Assembly: GCA_003439945.1 (NCBI GenBank)
Contig: QVRM01002206.1
Coordinates: 1-64,000, forward strand
Source of the DNA: Dermanyssus gallinae
Taxonomy: Eukaryota > Arthropoda > Arachnida > Mesostigmata > Dermanyssidae
Reading direction: 5' to 3'
DNA length: 64,000 nt
Made by a program: the position numbers and the translations under genes. Of this stretch, positions 1 through 11,430 are shown in pieces. How positions within the stretch are numbered: position 1 is the stretch's first letter; each line of letters starts with the position of its first letter. The notes under the pieces are model-generated. The model saw only the letters and a program-made list of their open reading frames with translations. It searched no databases and was not told where the DNA came from.

Positions 1-150
1 TGTTGTTGTCGTCGTCGTCGCTGTGTTTGTTGCTATTGTTGTCACTGTTGTTGTTATTATTGTTCTTGTTGTCACTGTGTTTGTTGCTGTTGTTCTGGCT
101 GTGTCTGTTGCTGTTGCTGTTGTCGCTGCATCTGCTGTCGTGATGCCATT
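1..150. repeat. TGY trinucleotide-rich low-complexity tract
   Basis: Runs of TGT, TGC and CGT triplets fill the first 150 bases. They are imperfect and interrupted, so this is degenerate simple sequence rather than a clean microsatellite. A complementary-type (CAA/CAG)n tract lies further on, at about 628-682. Confidence 0.8.
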
Positions 151-276
151 TTGTTCAATGGTCGTTCGTAGTGGTCTCTAGACTCCTAGAGCCGTCCGGT
201 CATCCTCATCACGATCATCATCATCATCATCATCCCATCTGGCCGCCTCTGGCCGCACGTGTGATGGTCGCTGCAG

Positions 277-450
277 CCCCCCTTTCGGACTCAGTACGAC
301 GTCGACGCGCCCGCAAACTCCAACTCCTTGACCATCTACGTGCTGGGCCGAGAGGAGCACGCGGCGCCGGCGGTGGTCTCGACGTGCTTCCCGCGCTTCC
401 GCCGCAGCGGACCTACAGCAGCGGCTGGCGTGACCATGAACGACCTATAA
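277..450 (+). CDS. Putative terminal exon of an unrecognised host gene
   Basis: The frame beginning after an AG at 275-276 is open for 57 codons and ends at TAA 448-450. The peptide includes FRTQYDVDAPANSNSL, then TIYVLGREEHAAPAVV, and ends GVTMNDL. Third positions are strongly C or G (GAC, GTC, TAC, GTG, CTG, GGC, CGC), unlike the AT-rich DNA around it, which argues for real coding sequence. A stop at 262-264 in the same frame means the exon must begin between 265 and 277, and the GCAG at 273-276 is the only nearby acceptor-like site; its pyrimidine tract is weak. No family was recognised. It could instead be a retrocopy or a chance GC-rich open frame. No AATAAA was seen in the next few hundred bases. 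Confidence 0.35.
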   Translation, partial: PPFRTQYDVDAPANSNSLTIYVLGREEHAAPAVVSTCFPRFRRSGPTAAAGVTMNDL

Positions 451-2280
451 ACACTCATAGACGGTCCGCTAGACCGGCACCGCCACATCTTCTCATTACG
501 ATGCCTACCACGACAACCGCCCGCCACGTACAAGCTGGTTATTGACCCATTCATAGATAGACCTGTTGGCCTGTCGGCTTACCTATGAAACAAAAGAAAC
601 ACAAGCAACAACACTATCAAGGACGTCGATAACAACAACAACAACAACAAGCCACAACAGCAACAACAACAACAATATAAACAACTATTCGAACGTCCAG
701 CCGACGTAACGTAGACGCCACAGCGAAATCAACCACAGTGGCTATAGCGGCGGGATAGCAACCGCGTGGCAGCTCAGCATCAGCTTTCCACCAGCCCTTT
801 CCTTCGCGGGTGGTGATGGTGGCGGGTGTGGGAAAGGAACCCGGTTGTTACCCTGTGCCAGCTTCTCCTGATTCTCCTGGTGCTGACGCGAGCGACAACT
901 ACTACTACTACAACTACTACAACTAACCGCTGTCTCCTGATAACCTTTTCGTAACAGCTTCCAGCTGTTGGATCCAGCCTTGTCCTTTCCGTTCCCGGGC
1001 GCCCCCGCGCCTCTTTTGATGAGACACTGCTCCACTCCATCCCACACGACGAGAACGCTGCTTTTTCTCTCTCTCTCGCTCTCTCTCGCTGGCTCTGTCT
1101 CCCTTTCCTTCAATGTTAGAGACCTTGGGCAGAGACTCTTGGTGGGGAGGTTCTCTAACTCTGCGCGTTATTGCGTCTTGTGCGGGCGCGACGACATTTT
1201 GCCGACGTCGTGGCTGACTGGCGCCATGTTAATAACACTGCCATACGTACAGTACAGGTGGACGTTTAGTAGACAGTCAGAAAACCTTAATGAAATGAAT
1301 GAACAAATGAATGGCCTTTCATTTACGTCGCCAGGTCGACAGGTGCGTGCCTGTACAGATTGTATTATTGCCTAGGTGCCAGGTAGAAACGAGGTGGGGT
1401 GGAGAAGGAGACGACCCCACGAAATGCCCCGCCGAACCTCCCCCCCCCCCCACGTCTCCGGGAACCCGTACAACAATCACCAGTCTTATTACCACCGCTT
1501 CGACCAGACGTCTAGCATTTGACCGGCAGCAAATTATTTCGCTTATGATACATCACTGTGTTATGTACGGGCTCATCTCACGTACAAAGTGTTAGAGCGA
1601 GCTTAACATTTAAAAGTTAACCTAAAAGGGTTTGCTGCTGTTGTCGCTTTATTATTATTATATTATTATTATTATTATTATTATATATTTGACGAATATC
1701 CTCTTGTTAAGCTTTGGTCGTTAATACGCGTAGCCGTTTAAGTTATAGTGCATTATATATGTACCTTGATGTATTTTGTGTAGCTTTCAAGAGACACGTT
1801 TTGCGACAAAGCGCAGCTGGGTTACTTGCTATATGCTACACACACACATAGCCAGTCGATCCGTTTACAACGATGTTGATATTCAAACAAACGAACAGCT
1901 GAAAACAAAAACTCAGCCGTTCTTAAGGACATTTTAGACGTATTTTTTACGCCAGCTATCCAGGTAACGACATACAAAAACAACTGGGACGGTCGAACAA
2001 GAACTGAGGCCTAAAGCATTGACTGAGACTGCTGCATCCTGGACGCGCCAAGAGAGCGAAAAAGAGAGAAGGTAGCTAAGAAGAGCTTGTTCCAGTGCGT
2101 CAACGATAAGGCAACGATGATGCGCGCCTCGTGTCTGTGGTGCTCCGTAAACTTTCGTGGTGGCAAATCCTCAACGTACATATATGACTGCTGGCTGCGG
2201 ATCAAGAAGGTCTTAATCCACAGCTAATGAGGAATAACGTATGCTGGAGCAGCAAAACGTCCCTCCACGCTTGTCGAGGA
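451..2280. other. No gene recognised; simple-sequence patches
   Basis: Contains (CAA)n-type sequence at about 628-682, a CT-rich run at about 1066-1095, a C-run near 1440-1450 and an (ATT)n tract at about 1650-1690. Short open frames exist on both strands but none shows recognisable domains. Confidence 0.5.
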
Positions 2281-2287
2281 AAAAATC

Positions 2288-2330
2288 GGGGACTGTGTCG
2301 ACGGGGGGCGAGGGGGGGGAAGGGGGGGGG
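2288..2330 (+). repeat. Clustered G-runs (possible G-quadruplex)
   Basis: Four G tracts of about 4, 6, 8 and 9 residues fall within 43 bases. The three longest are separated by only two or three bases. This spacing fits a G-quadruplex on the plus strand or its i-motif partner on the minus strand. No gene is visible beside it. Confidence 0.6.
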
Positions 2331-3032
2331 TAAGTCCTATAATGGAGAGCGCAAGTACTTATTTGTCACTGCTTAAGCTTAGCTTAGGATGAGATGACGA
2401 CTGCTGGCCAATGGCATCACGTCGCACATAGCTTTCCGGTGCGATTCTAGGCTAAGAGTATCATCGTCCGGCATAGCACGGCATTCATAGCACGCCGCAC
2501 AGATTACCCATCAGTGGGACACGGTCGCGTGTCAGCCGTCTGCGTCACAGTACCTAAACACAGCGTCAAAACACATAATCTAAGTACATCTACTTCGACA
2601 CAGTTCAGGTAGCCGACTTGTAGAGATCGCGCCAAAGTCAACTTACTTGTATATGTTATGAGTTAAAGTCAACTTACTTGCATATATATACTAGTGGAAC
2701 TTAATGAGAGGACATGAGCCACGGCACGGCGTCTCCGCTGGCGGAGGAAAGGCTGTCGGGCTGAGGCCGAGTCGAACGAACGAACTCGAGCTGTTTATTC
2801 ACATAGAGCGAGCTACATTCATGCAGAATTACCTGTTTGCTGGAACCTGTTCTATTTGTAGCAGCTAGACGTGTTTTCCGATTGTAAGACGCAGTGTTAC
2901 GTCGCCAGTAGCACTTAGGCAATGGCAAATGAGCGAACCTGAGACGCGTGTTGTTATGTGTCAGGTCGGCTCTGGTATCTTTTATTCCAATATATTATAT
3001 GATTTTAATATGTATGTATATATAAATATATG

Positions 3033-3040
<8 letters not shown>
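2331..3040. other. No gene recognised
   Basis: Unassigned DNA. A 16 bp sequence (AAAGTCAACTTACTTG) occurs twice, near 2634 and 2665. Nothing else is recognisable. Confidence 0.5.

Positions 3041-3122
<82 letters not shown>
3041..3122. repeat. (AT)n microsatellite, about 41 units
   Basis: An uninterrupted AT dinucleotide run of about 82 bases, preceded by a degenerate TATG/TATA leader from about 3010. It is the longest perfect AT run in the window. Confidence 0.98.
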
Positions 3123-3124
<2 letters not shown>

Positions 3125-5388
3125 CGACACCCTAGTAAGGCGTCGTCAAAAGACGAAGGGCTCCCGCTCAGACAGGTCCACTCTCTACCGCTCTGGTTTG
3201 TTTCCGTTCCGGCAGCAGGGCTGACACTGTGGCTTTCGTGTTGAGAAGCGACCAGCTAGTTCAGAGCAAATTCGAGCGTGCGCTCCCTCTGAGAGGGATG
3301 AGAAGCCTTCGCGCTCGAGCGGAGCCGCGGTAGACATCGAAGAAGCTGGGATGAAAGACGTGTATATATTTATACACCCGTGGGGAATTGACCACTTGCC
3401 CGACAGAAAGACGAAGCGTGTGGCCAACGCTCACCGTTACTTTGTGTCGCGTTACACGCAGGCAACTCAGTGAGTTAGTATGCTAAACTTTGACACAATA
3501 TTGCGATCAGTTAAACATATCGCAATCGCAGAAGATCGCTCTCATGAGCCGTCGTTCCTTTGGTATAGGATACACGTACGACAAGGCGCTTGCCAAAATG
3601 CTGAAAGATCAACTCCAGAGGCAGCGGCTGGTACAGTAGTTGCCAGTCGCCTCTCCACACCTTAAGCATTCAAACGTGGAAAAAAGATAACAAGCTTATT
3701 TTATTTTTATTAGTATTATATTTCGTTAAATGCTACGGCTGACGACGCTAAGGACTCCAAAGAAGAAAACGGCATTGGCACGCAGTAGCCTGCGCTAACA
3801 TTAGTTATACTATAGTTATACATTATTAATAGATGCCTTACTCGTCTGACTATGCCATCCAACTAGTACCTGATAAAATGACAGGTGATAAATACAAGGC
3901 GTATGCTGTATACGTTAGCCCTCAGGCTTGCAGCTACCCGTACAGCTTTACTAGGGAGCCCGCTTAATTTAATTGTGCTGACACATCGTGTACGGGTTAG
4001 GTAACTAACAGGTCCAGCGAATGTCCCGGCATTATTCACAGTGCAAACGATGGACAACGAGAAAGCTTAGCGACATACTCTCAAGGTACTAGCGAGGACA
4101 TATTTTTAGTGGCGGCTTAATCTGGATGTACTGCAACACTAGGCCTCTTGCGGAACTTAGAACGGCTGGCCGAAACTGACAGCAAATCAAATAGCCTGTC
4201 GCAAATGAGTATTTCCACGATAAACATCATGTACAATAATGTCCAGATGGCTCTTAGAGTAAGACGAGTTGTATGTGGCCTGATGAGGACAAGTTGCGGG
4301 TTAGCCTGTTTTAGGAAACATTCCCAATATAGCGGCAATAAACTTAAGCACCTTCGGGTAATATTAGGTGCCGCTTTTATTATGATTTCTAATTCAAAGA
4401 AAAGTGAACTGACCTGTTTTCTTCTTTAATTACAGACAGCAACTTGACATTGTTTGATCTCGTTGCATGTAATAATAAACGGAGATCGATCATCATTACT
4501 AGCTGATGTACTTGTTGACGAGGTGAGGTAGGATGAAATGGTCGACGTAACCCTAACACCCTGACGTCGGGACAAATCAACCCGAAACAGTCTTTTCTAA
4601 CAAGCCTTAACAATAGAAACATGTTATACGCCAGGGAATGGCCGGTCGCTTTGCAGAAATGATTAGACATTCTAAAAAGGCGAATCATTTGCACACGGGG
4701 TTGTTGCCTCCATAGAATTGTAACACTGTCGGAGTTTTGAATGCGATTTGTTGATAGATCGACGAGATCGGCTCCGATATCCTATGAAGAATCCAATATC
4801 TTCATGATGAAGCTGCATTGCATACATATTATACGCAATGCAATTTATATACCATCACTACTTGCCCGCAGAATACCAATCTATCTACCTTTGGTCTGGT
4901 CCTGCATGTGACAGTCGCCACGTGAATACCAGGTACAGAGTGCATGGTCATCACTCGCTGGTATGTTCAAACGCCTGCAGACGTATGCCCAGTACCATGC
5001 AGCAGGAATGCACAGCGCTGGATCAAAAATTGTTGCACTAGTTCTCTCGCCGGAAACGTGAAGAAAATAGAGCTCAACGAAGAAGTACTTTTGAACTGTA
5101 TATTATACTCAATTTGAGTGCGATAAGCATAATTGAAATCTAGTAGCAATCTATAGAATTTTCAGTTGCTTGAGTTAGTCTTTCTGGATAAACAATATCA
5201 GACATTCCAACAATATTTCATTAAGCACGTACTCATTTAAGTGTTGTTAAAGTGTCAATATGATAAAATACAAGGCCACTTTTAAGCTTGCCTTGATAAA
5301 GAACACCTTGCATCAATATAGATCAGCCGAGATAATTCGTCAACATAGGCAGTCGAAATCGTGCTCTCACAAGACAATCATATCAGTA
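3125..5388. other. No gene recognised
   Basis: About 2.3 kb with no domain, SINE head or terminal repeat that I can identify. The open frames are short and lack coding-like codon use. Confidence 0.45.
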
Positions 5389-5776
5389 GATATATATATA
5401 TATATATATATAGAGGGAGGGAGAGAGAGAGAGAGAGATCCAACGTTGCTAGCGAAGGTGTTCATTCACTATGGCTTTCAATATGACGGAAATATTTTTT
5501 ATAGATACATATATATGCCAACAGCAGTTCATCGCTAAATATACCTAGCCTAACAGAAGCCAGTGTTAAATGATCGTACAGATAAGCTGCAATTTGTCGC
5601 TTAGAAGTGTTGTATATGGTACACAGCCGCAAAGCAGGTAAATGCTACGGCTGCAAATGTGCAAACAGCGGCCAGACCCTTCTAATAGATGACAGGATTT
5701 GCGGTGCATAACGACGATTTATGTTTGATAATCATCCACTTCTGTGATTTAAACATAGTCCAGGGACGCCTTTATA

Positions 5777-5825
<49 letters not shown>

Positions 5826-6026
5826 CGTCATGTTCACTAGGGGGACAAATGTTTACACTCCGTTATAAGTTAAATAAAATTTTATTCGCAATATATATAT
5901 ATATATACTAGTGATAGCTTAGAATTGGCATCTGTTTGGGCTACCCTGAATAATATTTTCACTGGCTTTGCGGGTTAAAAAGCAAAGCTCACAATGACAA
6001 AAAAAATATATATATATATATATATT
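5389..6026. repeat. Cluster of (TA)n tracts with a GA-rich run
   Basis: TA dinucleotide runs lie at about 5389-5412, 5772-5823, 5890-5907 and 6006-6026, with a (GA)n run at about 5417-5439. Short unique segments lie between the runs. This looks like a hotspot for small terminal-repeat elements that carry or recruit TA tracts. Confidence 0.8.
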
Positions 6027-6038
6027 CTCGAAGGTCTC

Positions 6039-6305
6039 GTCTAGGTGATTGTGCGTACCGATCAAAATCGGTGGACTGGCCAAGGCAGGTCGACTGCTTG
6101 GCCACGGCGATCGCCTGATTTAACAAGAATCGATTTTTTTCTTTGGGCTAACCTAAAGGACTTTCGACTGGTCGAGTTCCGTGACGAGCTAGTCGCCACG
6201 ATAGTCTCCGTCGCTGAGACCGCTTAAGCAATGTCTGGCATATTTCAAGACGTGCAACGAAATCTCTGCAGGAGCTACCGATTTTGAATAATGCATTGCG
6301 TAGGC
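6039..6305 (+). pseudogene. C-terminal remnant of a Tc1/mariner-superfamily DDE transposase
   Basis: Translation gives the catalytic-core tail WPRRSPDLTRIDFFLWANLK, the signature that carries the last catalytic acidic residue in a group of IS630/Tc1-mariner-like insect transposases. After a stop at 6225-6227 the reading continues as MSGIFQDVQRNL, matching the usual end of this family. Upstream catalytic domains are missing, so only about the last quarter of the protein remains. It sits between a (TA)n tract on the left and an FB-A foldback arm on the right. The exact subfamily is inferred from motif memory rather than alignment. Confidence 0.65.
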
Positions 6306-6377
6306 ACCCACCCTCGCGCAATTTCTGTAAGCTACTTAGTTGTATGTGTTCTAGCGCTATGACAAGTGATCTATCTC

Positions 6378-6861
6378 ATGGAGTAGATCGTTTATGCCTG
6401 CACTTAATCATGACATGTACTGTCAGAAAACCTTAATTACACCACAACCACTAATCGGATCGTCATAGAATTTGTACTAAAATAATAGCCGTGAATGGAT
6501 ATGTTAGTTCTGAGCGCTGTGATTGGTCGCAGGGTTATGATTCTGAGGTATTAAACGTGCAAGCTAGTTATGTAACTTTAATTTTTGCAAGTCCTTATCT
6601 AATCGACTATGTCATGTCTTTTAGGCGGAGTCTTATGCTCCTTGAAGGAAGCAGCATTTTCTCACGAATACGACGGTGTGCTTTTTCTCCATAGGAGGAC
6701 TTATCACCACATATTGTACTTCTATGTCGGGCAATAAATAATACAGTGTCACAAAATTTAAAAATGTAACTCTCATTTCGAAGCAAGACTTCTCTGAGAC
6801 CACGTTTCATTAAAAAATATTAGCTTTAACAAGTTCTACAATTCCTTGTGTCCCGCTTTAG
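6378..6861 (-). mobile_element. FB-A foldback element, one arm
   Basis: About 480 bp matching, with divergence, the right arm of the complete FB-A element at 8282-9259. It starts with part of the central loop (TTTATGCCTGCACTTAATC) and ends near the outer terminus at a degenerate CTTGTGTCCC. A (TA)n tract of about 27 bases follows at once (6862-6888). The opposite arm is absent, so the copy is truncated next to the transposase remnant. Confidence 0.75.
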
Positions 6862-6892
<31 letters not shown>

Positions 6893-7339
6893 TTGCCTAT
6901 TTAGCCACTTGTGCAACTGCGAACAGGCCTTACCTACATCGCTTTGATTAATAAAGCTGACTCCTCTTTATATCTTCCGTGCGTAGATAAGACACTGCTA
7001 CGAACGCTGTGTTTTTCCAACACTGAGCGAGAGATACTCTCTCGGAACCTATGACTGGAAAGTCCCCTTACATGTCAAGTTCTTGAAGAGGCGCTGTGCA
7101 AGAATCTTATAGGTAGAAGATCCCCAAAGCTTGTCTCCTAGGCAAAAATACCGTCGTACAAAGTCGAGCAGCCTTAACAGTAAGCTAGGTTAGGTAATCA
7201 CGAGAAGGACAGTACTGAGGCCACCACAGAGACAAGAGACAACGAGGACAACTGGCATTTAGTGGGTTTGTGAGTTTCGCGGTACCGTGGCTTTAACAAC
7301 GACGCCCGGTGTGCCTCATGCAATTTACCACTTAATCTT

Positions 7340-7355
<16 letters not shown>

Positions 7356-7385
<30 letters not shown>
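7356..7385. repeat. (TA)n microsatellite after a poly-A run
   Basis: About 15 TA units follow a run of 16 A residues at about 7340-7355. A poly-A next to (TA)n may mark the 3' end of a retroposed copy, but no SINE or LINE body was recognised upstream. Confidence 0.9.
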
Positions 7386-7389
<4 letters not shown>

Positions 7390-7905
7390 GTGTTTAGAAC
7401 CACATGGCAAAACACCCTTTGTAGCTCTGTTATGACCTACTTTCCTCTAGGCAGCACAGATGATGTGGAAAAATCCACCCTTCTTCTCGTATCTTGCAGA
7501 GGAGCAAGCATAGCCTGGCCCTAAGCGCGCTACCTGTCGGCTCTAGCGGTACCCGGTGATGGACCCTGAGATCTAGATCCTGTCCGCATTTGTGCCGGTC
7601 TCAAAGGAGGCACACGAATGATGTAACCTCATGTATGCAGGTGTGGCAAGTTAGTTTAGTGAGTCAGCGAACGGAGATTGCGGACCTCGGCAGGCCGCAG
7701 TTTCAGAGTGCAGATTCCTGCACTCTGAAACCTACCGAGTGAGTTGTTATCAAATGACAGGGAAATCGCCCGACCAGGCTCTCGCTTAAGCCCCGGAACG
7801 GCGCCGTTAGCGACTAACTCTACTAATCCTATTGTCTGTGTCGGCCTACTCTCAACAACCGGGTTTCTATAGAGAAATTAACTACACCTTCGTGTTCGTG
7901 AGAAA
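7386..7905. other. No gene; contains a perfect short hairpin
   Basis: No coding or repeat family recognised. A 14 bp perfect stem with a 4 nt loop lies at 7700-7731 (arm GTTTCAGAGTGCAG, loop ATTC). Confidence 0.5.
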
Positions 7906-7909
7906 TGTT

Positions 7910-8255
7910 TGCTCTGAATGACACATGATGCCGGCTAGAGGATGCGGCATGGTTGTTTAGAAGAGAATTCGCAACAATTGAAGTTATATTAATAACTTTC
8001 ACGGTCAATACTTTAAAACTATAACCCTATGACTAGTCACAACGCTTGTTGTTGTTTGTTTATTTCATTTATTCATCATCATGCATTTAAACCATTCACA
8101 TTATCTCACAATCGTACACGTTGTGCTCTTGTGTCTGGCAATAACGCAAGTGTCACAGAAGTTAGTCATTTCATTCTCACTCCAAAACAAAACTTTTCCG
8201 AGACCTTGTTTCATAAAAATAATAAATATGCTTTACCGAGCTTTACAATTGCGTA
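7910..8255. mobile_element. FB-A foldback element, internally deleted copy
   Basis: About 7910-8050 matches the inner part of the FB-A left arm (TTAGAAGAGAATTCGCAACA). About 8100-8255 matches the outer part of the right arm (GTGTCACAGAAGTTAGTC, GAGACCTTGTTTCAT). The outer left arm and the centre are lost. The complete FB-A copy begins 27 bases downstream, so the two are almost in tandem. Confidence 0.65.
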
Positions 8256-8281
8256 TATGTCTATTTTTTTAATTTTATATA

Positions 8282-9259
8282 CAAGGTGTCCCAGGACGTT
8301 TTCGAGAGCGATATAAAGAATTGTAGAGCTCGTTAAAGCAAATTTTCATTTTAATGGAACATGGTCTCTGAGAATTCTTGTTTTGGAGTCAAGTTTACAA
8401 TTTGTGACACTGGTGTTTTTGCCCGACATAGAAGCATAAAATGTGCAATTACGAGACAACCGGTTCTCCTATAGATAAAGTACGCACATCGTCGTAATCA
8501 CAAGAAAAGCTGCTTCTTCTGAAGAATATGTAATTTCGCCCAGAAAATGTTACTTTTTTAGTCTTTACATTCAATATCTTAAAATCATAACTAAGGCGAC
8601 CAATTACAGCGCTCAAAACAACACATTCAGGCAAATGCGCATTTCATGCCAATCATTTTGGAACCTAATACATGGCAATGCGAGCCGTGATTGCGGTGTA
8701 ATCGAGATTAAGTACATGCATAAATAATCTACTTCATCAGATAAACCACTCTAGGTTATTTATGCATGCACTTAGTCTCGACATTCCGCCGAAAATTTTA
8801 ATTACTTTGCAACCGCGGCTCGCATTGCCATCGGTTTGTTACCAAAATGATCGTTATGAAATGTGCGTTCGCCTGGATGTGTTAGTTTTGAGCGCTGCGG
8901 GTGATCGTAGGGTAATCATTTTAAGGTATTTGGTATGAAAGCTAATAAAAGAACTTAATTTTTGCGAATTCTGTTCTAAACGATCATGTTGCATTTTCTG
9001 GCCGGCTTTATTTGCTTTTCAAGGGAATTTTCTCACAAACACGACAGTGCTTGACTTCAGCATAGGAGGACTGGTTGTCCTGCAATAGCACATTATGTGC
9101 TCCTAAGTCGGGCAAAAACACCAGTGTCACAAATTGTAGTAATTTCACTCTCACTCCAAAACAAGACTTCTCAGAGACCATGTTTCATTGAAAACATATT
9201 AGCTTTAACGGGCTCTATAATTCTTTATATCGCTCTCGAAAACATCCTGGGACACCCTG
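8282..9259. mobile_element. FB-A: complete 978 bp foldback (long inverted repeat) element
   Basis: The left end CAAGGTGTCCCAGGACG is the inverted partner of the right end CATCCTGGGACACCCTG. Complementarity continues through both arms for roughly 465 bases each, meeting near 8715-8760 in a short loop, so nearly the whole element is one imperfect palindrome. Landmarks repeated in opposite orientation include TTGTGACACTGGTGTTTTTG and GGCAATGCGAGCCG. There is no coding capacity, so it must be non-autonomous. TA-rich sequence lies at both edges. The CAGGGTGTCCCAGG-like termini resemble those of TA-targeting IS630/Tc1-mariner-type DNA transposons; that assignment is inferred. Confidence 0.9.
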
Positions 9260-9277
9260 CATATATATATTTATATA

Positions 9278-9405
9278 TGTTCCGTCCACTTCAAAAATAT
9301 CAGAGAGGCAAACGCTTAGAAAGTTTTGAAGGGGTCAAAACCCACCTGGACCACTTTTTGTTTATACCCCAAAAATGGCAAAAGGTAAGCCACGGATTTT
9401 TTTTT
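9278..9405 (+). pseudogene. Mariner transposase C-terminal fragment
   Basis: Translation gives FRPLQKYQRGKRLESFEGVK then THLDHF and PQKWQKV, matching the C-terminal tail of Mos1-type mariner transposases (F-R-x-LQ ... V-K-x-H-L-D-x-F ... W-Q-K-V). About a dozen residues between the HLDHF and WQKV segments are missing. The catalytic region is absent. The fragment lies just after the TA-rich right edge of the FB-A element. Confidence 0.6.
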
Positions 9406-9410
9406 ATTTA

Positions 9411-10630
9411 GTTCGAGAGGCACGCAAGGTAGACAACCGCGCTCTTTTTTCTCTTTTCTTCTGCACCTGTCATAAAACAAGATTGTTTCTGTAGTTTTTT
9501 CGTGTGACCGTGCGTCCTTAAAGGTAATTCAGGCAACAGGTACGACCAGATCATGTTTGTAGAATCTGCAGCACTGACTACCAGGTCCACTGAAAGCTGA
9601 GAAATGTATGTCAATATTAAAGGGATCTTCATGTCTGAAATGCGTTTGAATGCTGCCTCAGTGTCACTGTGCTTCTCCATGGTATGCTCTCGTTTCTTAT
9701 GTTGCTGCTGCTGTAGAAGCCACTATGAGGAAATCTTACGATTGACCTTCATAATTATCTAAGGCTGCGGTAGTGGGTCGTAGGACTTTCAAAGCTCCTG
9801 CTATCATTACTACTTGTAAAATGTTCCTATAAAGATGATGTTTTGTTGAGCGCTTATATTGTATTTGCCATGATTCTGCACGGGGCTGAAACGGCCCTGC
9901 AGCTCAGCCTGAAATTAGCGGGTTAAAACCTCTGGGAATAATTACCAACGTGACTTAATTATCTCTATAGGTAACCCTATACTACGCATGTGCACAAATC
10001 GGCTGCAAAGACCACGAAAGCTGCAACAGCTAAAGATGGGCGGAAACCCCAAGGCGGACCAGCGAGAGTTCCCGGTCCATTAAAAATGTCAAATAAAAAC
10101 AAGCAAAAAATGCATTGTTGATTTAAGGGAGTGGCTCAAAAAGCAAAAGAATCCATGTGTCACGGTGCTCTCAAAATATCTTTGAATTGTATCGGACGGA
10201 CTCTGTCGCCAGAATGCATTCTCTGTGACTGAGGAAATAACATGTCTATCGTGGATACAGCGCAATTGGCACAGTTCGCTGAATGGGAGCTCCCTGTAAC
10301 ATGCAAGCAAATAACACAGCAGGCACACTTGAATGACAATTAAAGCTTGAACGTTATTATTGATTTCGCCGCGATAATCATCAAACGAAAAGATTTGGCT
10401 CATATCGCAATGTGGCTCGGCTCACGCAACCCTAAAGTAAACGTTGAAGGGGTTGAAGTAATATTGTAACGATGGTTGTTACGCTGAGTTAACTGGGAAG
10501 TGTAATCTCAGCCGAACGGCTACTACACAACAACGCAAAGAACTCAGGAACGATGAATGACAACACACAACTAGGTAAGGTCTAACGCGTTGCGCTGCTG
10601 AGCAAAGGATTGGACTCATAGGCTATGCTT
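9411..10630. other. No gene recognised
   Basis: Minus-strand open frames of 90 and 104 codons (9408-9680 and 10089-10403) show no family motif and AT-rich codon use. They are not called as genes. Confidence 0.45.
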
Positions 10631-10631
10631 T

Positions 10632-10819
10632 TGTTTTTCGTAGGGCTAATGCCCGCGTACGGTTTCTTTCATGGCTGATTTTTAATTCGCCACTCCGGCA
10701 TTTACCTAGTCTAAATTGAAAACCATGCAAACTAATTTAGGAGTGGCCGGTCTGGGTCTCGAACCTAGGTTTCCCGAATGCCGAATGCAAAGGCTTTGCC
10801 ACTAAGCCATCTTGCTCGG
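10632..10819 (-). mobile_element. SINE-A copy (tRNA-derived SINE)
   Basis: On the minus strand the head reads CCGAGCAAGATGGCTTAGTG, containing a pol III A box (TGGCTTAGTGG). A B-box-like GGTTCGAGACCC follows about 40 bases later. The body continues with the family's GCCGGAGTGGCGAATT-type segment and a 3' end near GTACGCGGGCATTAGCCC. The same layout is seen at 26639, 43777 and 46041. Confidence 0.85.
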
Positions 10820-11430
10820 ACTATTTACTCACACAATGGGTCGCCGTAGCGTTCGTATAGTCATCATTTTAAACGCTGGGAAGGGTCGGACCCTCCCGAG
10901 CATTCGACATCGACACGAATGTTCCACCCGTACTCGTCGCCGATTGGTCGGTTTAATTACGCTTCATCATTCGCGGCGTTGTCTTCGGCGGTACCGCCGT
11001 AGCTCAGGTGCGTGATGAGGTCCGGTGATGAAGACGATGATGATGGTGATGCTATTGATGTTATGGTTGTGGATTGCGCGGTCAGGCGACGATTGTCTAC
11101 GTGCCTTATTATCGACGGCATGGGGCGGAGCGGTCTCATGCCACGGGGTTGTTGACGATTCTTCCTTGGAAGAGGCGTGAAATGCACGTTTGATGATGTG
11201 CTCGGTTGACTGTAGTATCGCCGTCTTGCAGATACATTGTTTATGACGATGCTGGTGTTGTGATTGGTGACGGTTCCTTGGTTGTTGCGCGGCGCCGTCA
11301 ATTAGCTGTTCCCTTTGCTACACAGTGCTTCGTACACTTCGCCACAACATTAAGGAACGGTTCCAGCCCCTCGCCTCGTCATCAAGCCTTTAGGTGAGAG
11401 GTTTTTAGTAGGCATTAAGCCAAACACGTT
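10820..11430. other. No gene recognised
   Basis: A GATGATGAtGGTGATG-type triplet-rich patch lies near 11025-11065. No domains were recognised in the open frames on either strand. Confidence 0.45.

Noticed and set aside
3041..3122. Tyr/Ile repeat proteins from (TA)n tracts (also at 55491, 56577 and others)
   Set aside because: They are translations of microsatellites.
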